Shown in pieces: positions 55,481-64,000 of a DNA stretch of 64,000 nt. The stretch is from Rhipicephalus microplus (Eukaryota > Arthropoda > Arachnida > Ixodida > Ixodidae): the NCBI RefSeq assembly GCF_043290135.1, contig NC_134707.1, positions 74,892,508-74,956,507 on the forward strand, read 5' to 3'. The position numbers and the translations under genes were made by a program. The notes below the pieces were generated by a model. The model did no database searches. It had not been told where the DNA came from and saw only the letters and a list, made by a program, of their open reading frames with translations. Position 1 is the first letter of the stretch. Every line of letters starts with the position of its first letter.

Positions 55481-56589
55481 CTAAAGGACAGCATTTCACA
55501 GGCTAGTCAAATACCTGCTGCGCATCTAATAGCCGTGAAATCTTCCGCTCAATAATCATGCCACATTTTTTCTGTGACAGATTGAATCAAATGTTTCTGT
55601 CTTCTAGAATTTTTGACATCCTCGCATTGTGCACCATGAATAAAAACGGGGACTACACACGTGTCTGTGTTAGCCCCCCCCCTAATATCTATGTGCCTTG
55701 ATCAGTGAGATCTGGTGGCAAAGAGAGCCACAATGAACCGCACTGAGGCACCATGTGCCGCGCGTCTGGGGGCAACGTTGGGCCAAGAGATTTTGCCACA
55801 ACGTTATGACGTTAACTCTACAGAGCGTAACAGAAGGCAGAGTACATGCCGTGAAAGTGGACACAGCCACCATCAGTGGTTATTGCAGCCATAAACAGGA
55901 TGATGATGATAATAGTGATGATGGCACAAAAAGTACTAGTGTTTTGTTAGGGATAGTCCAAATGCTAGTGATCAGCGATAAATTGGACCCGCTTTTCATC
56001 AGATAATTATAATAATGACACTCAGGTGGCACAAACCATATGCTACGTTTATTTGTCTGAATTACTCAGTTGCTCATAATGTTGGCCTTCTATATGTTGT
56101 CACTTCGGCTTTCAATAATTAAGTGAATCATAGTCTACGTCTCGTCTATCTATAAAGTACTAACATTAAAAAGCGTAAAAACGTATTTTTGAAGCTCTAC
56201 TAAAATGTAAAGAATACAACGAGTCAAAGGTCTCAGAACCACAATAGGAAAAAGGAGGTGCTCCTGACAAAATATAATTATAGAAAAGTGATATATTTTA
56301 GGTCGAGTTTACTGTCATGGCAATGCAATTGCTGCCTTGAACGGTCATTGATCAAAAAGACTTGGTGTGGGTCTGAGCTCCATCGGTGACTTAGAGATAA
56401 GGTGAAATAAGCATTTTCATGTAATGGGCACTCCTCATCCCTGTTGCCAATGTAGGGTAGCATACCAGTCGCTCTAGACGGGTTAACATCCCTGCCTTTC
56501 CTTTCTCTCCAGTTCCCTGTTCCTGTTCCTGAGCATACGAAGCGTCCGTCTTTGTGGAACCGTGCCTACTGTGCTCGGATTCTGACCTC
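55481..56589. other. Unique DNA, no gene seen
   Basis: A short GATGATGATGATAATAGTGATGATGG patch lies near 55900. Nothing else supported. Confidence 0.35.
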
Positions 56590-56765
56590 AAGCACGCAGG
56601 TTGCATCCTGGCCGCATCACTCGCGTTTCGGCGGGGGCAAAGTGATACTGTAATCTGTGCGATGTGCGTGCGCGTTAAAGAACAGCAGATGGTCAAACGT
56701 TCCGGGACCTATACTATGGCGTCTCTCAAGATCATCTCGTTAATTTGGGACGTAAAGAAAGATAT
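56590..56765 (+). mobile_element. Diverged tick SINE (family 1 relative)
   Basis: GCACGCAGGTTGCATCCTGG, TTTCGGCGGGGGCAAAGTG, GCGCGTTAAAGAACAGCAG, ACTATGGCGTCTCTCAAGAT and TTTGGGACGTAAAG follow in the order of the family body. The copy lacks a clean tRNA head and is strongly diverged. Confidence 0.55.
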
Positions 56766-58640
56766 TTTATAATTATATTATCGTCATTACGCGTAGAACC
56801 TGAACAAATTTTGCGGTTTTTTTTTCTACACGCTACTATCAACGCCAGCGTACTTACCAAAAATTACGTACCATGCAAAGTGAAATCGGTTGATCGCCAG
56901 CGAGGGCACTGTTTTTTAAGGCACGGCACTCTTACAGCTATATGTTAAAAGAAGTAGAAGGTAATTTATAGCTGATGTCTCTCAGGCACGGACCAATCGA
57001 TTGCTTCTCTTTATGACGTCTCGTGATATTATGGTTGGCGTCACAAGCTTTCCCATCAAACCGACCAATGTCAAGAAAGAAAAGTGCCCTTGTTCTTTCT
57101 CTATCGAGCTATAGTTTAGTCTTTTTGAAACTTTATACAATAGCAAACAAAAATTACAAAAGTGCTTAGGTGATACCCCCTGGGGTGTTTATAAGTCCCA
57201 GGCCTCTTAATAGGCTGAACCTGGAAGCGTTCAAACACCCCTGCACCCTTTTGAGACACTCGTATTCGAAGATTGAGATATTTATAAAACTTGGTCAACA
57301 TTACACTCTCAACTCGGTACTCGTGATAGTCCCTCGTACGGAAACTTTCAAACCATAGTGAATGAGAGCTGAGGAGTTATTTGTTACTCTTTCCTTTATA
57401 TCAGAGAAAGAACGCCATGATTTTTAGGACTTTTTGATTAGGTGCCTTTATGATCGATTGTTTCGTCCCGACGAGGTCTTCCGAAAACCAACTGCAATAG
57501 TAATTGACATATATATACATATAAATAATGAAATGCTAATGCATCAATCCCCGGAAATGAATGCTTTGAATTGTTTTGTTTCTGCATGCTGAATCGGTTT
57601 CGCATGCACCTAGCACTTCCTAGCAGATCAGCCACCAGTTTCCCACCACCAGTATTGACTTCGCCTGATCTAGCAACGTCATGACTTTTGAGAGACCTTA
57701 TTGCTAGGAAGCGTGCGTGTGTGGTCGTGAAAATATACTTAGCTGTTCAACTTGAAAGAACAGCGTGTGTTTGTGGTTTTACTGCAGTGTTATTGAAATT
57801 CTTTATTTGAACAACCTTATCAATTGGAATATCAAAATATAGCATTAGCTTTGCACCCTCATAGTGTTGAACCGTAACAATTTTGTGAAATTTATGCCAG
57901 CTGTTCTCTAAAGCTGCTTGTTGAAGTAGGACAGTATTTATTCACCAAAACATTATTTCTAATCGTCCCCCGCAAGCTTCTAAAAGCGGAGCTTGAATAG
58001 CACTGCTAGTAGATTATAGCGGGAAGTTTTCATAATGCAGTGTAGATGTCAGCATGACATGGCTACGGGGAGTGGGAATCATATGCAAAGAGTAGCCAGA
58101 ATCTTGAAATGGGTACAATTTGTGCTGGCAATGGAACGCGCCAACCCGCCACACACATGTATACTGTGTACTGATTCATATCGCTTCCATTGTATCTTTT
58201 AGTTGTTTGGAATAAATCTTCTTTTGTGTAGCGTATTTCAAAGCTTTCTCAGCTGTAATAACCTAGCTTGCTCTTGAACGGGGAGGGCGTGACTATATTC
58301 GTTCAAGTGACGCGTAATTCCGGCGAGTCATACGAGTGAAGTGTCGTCAGCCGACGTCAGTTCTGATTAGATCATTACACTGAATTGTACTTTTGCTTAG
58401 GGTATGTCCATATTGATGGCATTTTTAATGCTTTGGGGAAGCCTGACATGTCTCTTCAAGTGCTCCTCAAACATTTTGTAGGTATGAATGAAGCGTGTCA
58501 ATATGCGATAAAAATGATGTAGTAGGAATAAGGATGAATGAAGATAATGGATGAATGTCCCTATACTTAGAGGACACTACGATAAGCCGTCCTAATCAGA
58601 CATACGTTCCCAACAATGTGATTTTCACGGAGCTTAAGCA
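56766..58640. other. Unique AT-rich DNA, no gene seen
   Basis: No repeat family or coding region was supported in this 1.9-kb stretch. Confidence 0.4.
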
Positions 58641-58950
58641 CATCCATTTTTAGCACACACACCGACAGATGAACGGGCCGTGTCAGTCACTTTCCTCGGA
58701 ACCATTGAACAAAGCTTTAAAGATTCCCGCAGCCATGGCGCGTCCAAAAACACATCCCAATCATCGCTTGTTGCCACCGCCATTGCTGCCTCGTCGCCTG
58801 AACAGCTGGAACAAGCTCCAGCGACACCACCACTTTGAAGTATGTCGCCACTACGGTTTACTGATAGAGCCCTGCGTGATGAAGTCCTGCTAAAGGCTTA
58901 GCGCTGATGTGAGCAGAACGGGTGACAGACCCAGCCAAGAGGCTCGGGAT

Positions 58951-59194
<244 letters not shown>

Positions 59195-59270
59195 GAACGG
59201 ATGGACGGATGGACGGACGAATGAATGGAAGGGTGGATGGATAGATGATGGATGGACGGATGGATGGACC

Positions 59271-60649
59271 GCTTAGAGAGAGGCAGGCGTGCTCGAACTC
59301 CCTGCACTTTGCTAAGAAATGTTTCCGCATTTGAACACACAGCCAACAATGTGATTCATGCTGAATGCACTATAACAATTATGCTCAACCCAATTGCACC
59401 ACTAGACACCTTGCCCGCACAATGGCAGTGCGGAGCCACATTCGTCGAACTTAGGGAACTCCATTCACATTGAGGTATCTAAACAGGACCACTTGACCAA
59501 ACCAATATTGCTGTTGATGTTTCCTTCATTCTTGCTAAACATTTTCTATTTGCATGTCACGACAATACATGAAATAAACACCAATAGTCTTACAAAACAC
59601 TTCGCCGAATTCTGATTCGCGGTGTTGTCTACCAGACGAGTGCGCTTACAAGTCAGCAGCGCAAGTGCCAATCATACAGAATAGTGAGTGCCAGGGTGGT
59701 GCTTAAGAACGTAGAGGGTTTTCATATGTTCGAGTGCTCCAGAACGTCATTCCTATCAAATCCACTTGAGCGCTCTCTTTTCGGTAATTACTTAGGCACC
59801 TACTGAAAATATCAAAAATGGTAGCTCGTGAACGTCGGTGAGTGGTGGAGCTGATGTTCCGACATGTGGTCTTGTCTTCTGCAAGGTTGCGACTCATCAC
59901 CTATGCACTGATGTGTGTATCCTTCGCACTCTCTACTCCAATCGAAGTGAAAAAAGTTGAGAGGCTAGAGGGTAAAACAGAAGAAATTGCGGGTGGCAAA
60001 AAGGGTCCGGGTACACGTGCCATTGAATAACGCTTGTCGGAAGAAAGCGCTAATTAACAATGGAAAGTTAGAAATTTGGGGGACGACTTCGCACTTTTTT
60101 GAAGAATCAGCGCACATGAGGCCACAAAACACGGACAAATGACTTTCTTGTTGTGCGTACTTTTGTGCACTGTTTCGTCAATAATCATGGCTCACCCACT
60201 ACCTAATCAGTACATATCAGGACACAACATTTATCGCTTCCCGTGTTCAACCTTCCTACGAGATATTCGAGCAATTACCTTTGTTTTTCTCATTTTTGTC
60301 GGACGAATTGCCTTCTTCCTTCTAATTCAGCCAATTCACCACTGTATCATCCTAGTGTTACCTCTCAGTTCGCAGTTACCACATTCCCTTTTTTTAATTG
60401 AGGAGGCGATGAGAAGCATATACACACCACTGTGAAAGAAATGCGTTGCAGCATTAAAAAATACAAATAAACTGGCCGGAAAGTTAGCTCCAGGACCCCC
60501 ACCTCCGTTTACAAATGCTGATTGCAACCTTCCATCTTCTCTTTTTTGCGTTGTAAATTGATGATCAATTTGAGGGCACACAACACATGAAACCATGTGA
60601 TTTGTCCAACACATAACACAAAAGGTCTTGTCAAGCCTTCTTGCTGAAG
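59271..60649. other. Unique DNA, no gene seen
   Basis: A plus-strand frame at 60139-60435 starts with the hydrophobic MTFLLCVLLCTVSS, but nothing else supports a gene. Confidence 0.35.
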
Positions 60650-60785
60650 GTGAAAATGATGTAGGCCCATGTGCTCAGATTTGGGCACACCTCAGGTGGT
60701 CGAAATTTTCAGAGTCCAACACTACGACGTTTCTCATAATCAGATGGTGGTTTTAGGACGTTAAACCCCACATATCAATAAATAA
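60650..60785 (+). mobile_element. Partial tick SINE (family 1)
   Basis: GATGTAGGCCCATGTGCTCA, CTCAGGTGGTCGAAATTTTC, CTCATAATCAGATGGTGG and GGACGTTAAACCCCACATAT match the family body. The tRNA head is missing (5'-truncated). Confidence 0.85.
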
Positions 60786-62600
60786 TCATCTTCAAGCAAG
60801 GTTTCTTCCACTAAAAGACTGACACATTTAAACCATGAGCTACCAGCCCTCAACCATGCACGCGCCCATAAGTAATTGCTATGCTGAGGCCCTTATCAAC
60901 ACGCAACAGCAACATACTCGACCCAAGTTTGATAATGACTTGTAGAAATATCGGTCTTACGTTGTCTTTCGAGGTTTGTCTACATCTAAATACGCATTGG
61001 TCTATTATTTGAAGCCGATGAATGTCGAATGCTGGCGAAAATGACTAAAGCTGATATTAACCATCTAACAAATTGTCAATAGTAGTAACGATCACTTAAC
61101 ATTGTGCCTCTTACGTATCGCCAACCGTGTATAAATATTACCAATTCCAACGTTTCGCGCGTAATCTGCAAATGAGGTAGATTTTTGAACGTCTAAATAG
61201 ATGCATGTTGCCCACCCTTTAGCATTACTGTAAGCAGCAGAAAAAATCGCCATAGAAATGCTCTCAGTACAGTTAAGTGTGTCCTGGACGTATTTAGTGT
61301 AGATATAGGAAGGATATTGCAAGTTATTAAAAAAGTTCCGTTATTCACCCTTTATTTTACCGATCACTTTCTTGTAGATAACAACTGCATAGCCCCAAAA
61401 GTAATTATTCTAGGCAATGATCTTACGTTACAAATCATGCAAAAGGCGAAATATACACAAACGCGCACAGCATAAGTTTCTGTCTGTTAGGGCTTATTTG
61501 AGCTGTAGGCTCTATAAAATTAAAAAAAACAGAAAGAAAATGGGTGTGTGGTGATAATTAAAATCAATAAATCGCTGCCCTTGAAGAGACGTGTAATGCA
61601 ACATGACCTTAACACATAGCTTGAACTACTGGAAAGTACATGACCCATTGCACCTGTCTCAAAACTTTGAAAAAAATGTCAGGCCATCGGAACTAGTTTA
61701 TAACTAAGAGTTACAAACTAAGACTTTCCTTGCTCAAAACAAGCAGTGAACAAGAAATGATAAACGGATGCTTTTCTGGCAAAGCAAAACGCGACAAAAG
61801 ATCAAAATAACATACGCGAACGCTGGCAACTCTGAACAAGATGAGAACTTTGATAATATACTTTAACATTTACAACAAAGCCCACGACATCAGTATTTGA
61901 GGTAGGTTACTATCTTAAAAAAAAACAGTTACGTGTCCTGTTCAAAAGTTCACTTGAGGTTTCGCTTTTACGGCTTACACAGTTATAAGGTTTAGAATGA
62001 TGAAGCTGCGAAAATGTAAGACAAGTAAATGTATAAAAATCAAAACGTGCTGGAAAATGCTTGTTGCACCAACAGTCATAACTACAAAATGCTTTGTGTG
62101 ATTAGCAGGTGACTTGGCAGGTACGTAATAAGGACACTGCACCATGTACAAATCTCTACAATCACCACACTACAAATGGTTGATATTTGGCAGGTTTTAG
62201 GGCTTATAATTAGCCTTTATACTAAAAGGTACTGCTTGGTTTTAATAATATTGGTGGAGTGCACAGTTCTGTCTACAAAAAATTGTAAGAAAAATTTCAA
62301 GTGAAAAGATTTTTTGAAGAGAGAGGTCATACTGTTCACGTAACCGTAGACGACAACAATTATGTTTTCAAAAAAACTGCTTTAATTACTTGAATATAAT
62401 GTCCAGTATATTTAAAAAAAGTGTTACTATGTCTGAAGTTCAGTAGTATCATAGTTTTAGAACTATTTTGAAGCACCGTAGTCCCCTATTCAGTGAGCTA
62501 AAGCACGTAATTATTTTCCAGGTGACTTTGCGTCTCAAACTTACTGTGATTCGCGTGCGTAACAGCAAGGCCACGCTTGATAATGAAAATTTATTTTAAA
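60786..62600. other. AT-rich unique DNA, no gene seen
   Basis: No open frame, repeat family or RNA gene was supported. Confidence 0.4.
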
Positions 62601-62711
62601 TTTGCGTTATTGCTATGTCACCAAACTTGTCCTGTTTCAAATGAAAAGAAAGGTTGACAAATTAAGCATCGCAATAAATATGTTGAGTGTGCGCAGTCAC
62701 TTGTTTACAGA

Positions 62712-63160
62712 GTGCCCTTGTCATGTGGTCTTGTTTATGTGGGAATAACTGAAAGATGCATTAATGAAAAGCTAAAAGAGCACCACAATTAAGAGCAGAA
62801 GGGTACCGATGGTCACTTGGCGATCCATTGTAAGGAGTGCGGTTGTGTGCCTTATTTCGATAACACGTGGGTGCTGTATCGGGACAGAAAGTTGTTAACC
62901 CGTTTGATAGTAGAAGTGGCTTCAATGACACGCGATGATTTCGGTTGTGTTAGTGCACCCTCTATCTCGCTCACGTGGAAAGAGCCAAGTTTTTTGGATG
63001 GGTGATAGACAATAACAGACAGTAATGTACGGGACTGGCACGTGTGATGTTTGCTGTCTACCATTTTTTATTCTTTTTCTCTTTTCACCCCCTTTATAAA
63101 CTCTGACGTTTTCAATAAACGCTTAGTTGAAGTTAAGCGCTTGCGTTGCGTGTTCTTTTT
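62712..63160 (+). pseudogene. Penelope-like element, GIY-YIG endonuclease fragment
   Basis: One frame reads VPLSCGLVYVGITERCINEK, with a GIY-YIG-type GLVYVG core and a following Arg. It meets TAA after EHHN, then continues in the same frame as EQKGTDGHLAIHCKECGCVP to 63005. DGHLAIHCxxCGC is the signature of Penelope GIY-YIG domains. The 3' part ends CAATAAACGCTTAGTTGAAG near 63112-63135, a tail I associate with tick Penelope copies. The RT part is absent, so it is 5'-truncated. Confidence 0.75.
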
Positions 63161-63559
63161 AATAGTGGCTGCGCTTCCTAGCAAGATGTTTCAGTTTTGG
63201 TTTAGAGTGCATGGAAACAGTTGAAAACAATTAGCGTAAGTTTTGAATAACTCGAGATATTTCTACCAGTTTTCTTTCTAAATATTCTTGAAGAAACAGA
63301 AACTATGAAATTGTCAACTAAAAAATGTTTTTACAAAAATTGGACTTTTGAAGATATTGACGTACCTTTATCCATAGAAAATAAAGAAAATCTTCAGAAA
63401 ATACACTGTACACACTCGACATACGAAATCTTCTATTGTAAGCTGCAAACAAGGAGAGAAAGGACTTACATACGCAAACACAAATATCCAGTTGTGTGTC
63501 AGATAGCGGAAACAAAACTATCTTTTGTGAGAAAAAACTGCACAGTACTGGCACATCTT

Positions 63560-64000
63560 TAACGTAATACACACAAAACAGTAAGCGATGTGTAGAGTAC
63601 CACCTCCACCTAGAGCCACTTGATCGGCGCCACGCGGGCACGCGCACATACACTGTTACTGAATGCCGAGTTCTCGGCAACTCTCGGCTGCCTCGTCACC
63701 TTCTGGTGTCGCCTACTTTTCGCACGTCGCCCGCTGCGTTGAAGCGGCCTCGCGCAAGTGCACAGTGCCAGTGGGAACACCAGTTTCGGACATGAATTTT
63801 TTCAATTTATATTCGGCTTGCCAGAGGTTGCAGCGCCGTGCTACCAAAAACGACCGCTAGGAGATCTCGACACTTTATTATCGCCTTGACGCCGTGTGTC
63901 ACCGACACGCACGGCAAAGAAGCGACCAATCCTGGGGCAGTCTATGCGTCACGCTGGACGACCCGCGACGCTCTGCGCGAGCGTGGAGGATATTCAGCAC
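63560..64000. other. GC- and CpG-richer end of the window
   Basis: Composition shifts from AT-rich to GC-rich with many CG dinucleotides. No TATA or initiator arrangement can be called, and no coding frame is convincing. It may continue into a gene or another element beyond the window. Confidence 0.3.

Noticed and set aside
55016..55484. Overlapping plus- and minus-strand genes in GC-rich DNA
   Set aside because: The open frames overlap in several phases and strands as expected from composition, and no domain is seen.
56845..56960. Minus-strand exon ending at a strong GTAAGT donor
   Set aside because: No ATG in frame and a purine-rich, poor acceptor upstream.
60139..60435. Secreted protein with signal peptide
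   Set aside because: Only the first 18 residues look like a signal; the rest is irregular and hydrophobic, and no splice donor in phase or promoter was found.
62983..63040. SINE family 2 fragment (ACAGACAGTAATG)
   Set aside because: Only about 17 bp match the SINE body; no head or further body.
63318..63680. Minus-strand 120-codon gene, or a first exon with donor at 63467 (CGTAT|GTAAGT)
   Set aside because: The donor is good and the phase fits, but the N-terminus does not look like a signal peptide and nothing else supports it.

Overview
The window looks like nuclear DNA of a hard tick, most likely a metastriate species such as Rhipicephalus. The basis is my recognition of tick-type repeat families plus the overall texture: low coding density, abundant retroelements, TA and 4-base microsatellites, and large repeat-filled introns. 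No bacterial-style operon, rRNA gene, CRISPR array or functional tRNA gene is visible. Most long open frames are retroelement genes; several others (33.1 kb and 59 kb) only reflect 4-base microsatellites.

Layout. 1-1775: 5' part of a non-LTR element on the minus strand. 1776-2621: inverted and tandem pieces of a tRNA-derived SINE unit. 2675-8329: a decayed Ty3/Gypsy element (plus) with two 169-bp LTRs, sitting in a (TA)n tract and interrupted by a SINE with a 12-bp target duplication. 9437-10495: RTE-type and CR1/L2-type 3' ends. 12302-18217: an almost intact 5.9-kb I-clade LINE (minus) with a 12-bp target duplication. 18790-21060: a piggyBac-like transposase relic. 23072-27427: a Gypsy element (minus) with integrase directly after protease, a gmr1-like order, and no visible RT. 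29.4-32.3 kb: a MITE, a SINE inside (ATCT)n, and a tandem array of about 150-bp units carrying a palindrome. 34.2-40.3 kb: two decayed LINEs (minus). 42.3-45.4 kb: SINE, foldback element, Harbinger-like relic and strong hairpins. 45.5-46.7 kb: LINE tails. 47.1-54.7 kb: two further Gypsy elements (minus) separated by an unassigned ORF. 54.7-64 kb: mostly unique or low-complexity DNA, SINE fragments, a large (ATAG)n and a Penelope GIY-YIG relic.

The most interesting observation is a cryptic host gene on the minus strand. Four short open exons (41304-41238, 30032-29935, 22144-22046, 21607-21561) lie in non-repeat DNA. The first three have strong splice signals on both sides, the intron phases match throughout, and the last exon reaches a stop. 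Together they would encode about 100 residues, rich in cysteine, the size of many tick secreted proteins. The introns contain the gmr1-like element, the MITE, the tandem array and the two decayed LINEs. The signal-peptide exon is not settled: the best candidate (44925-44865) has the right phase but contains a stop.
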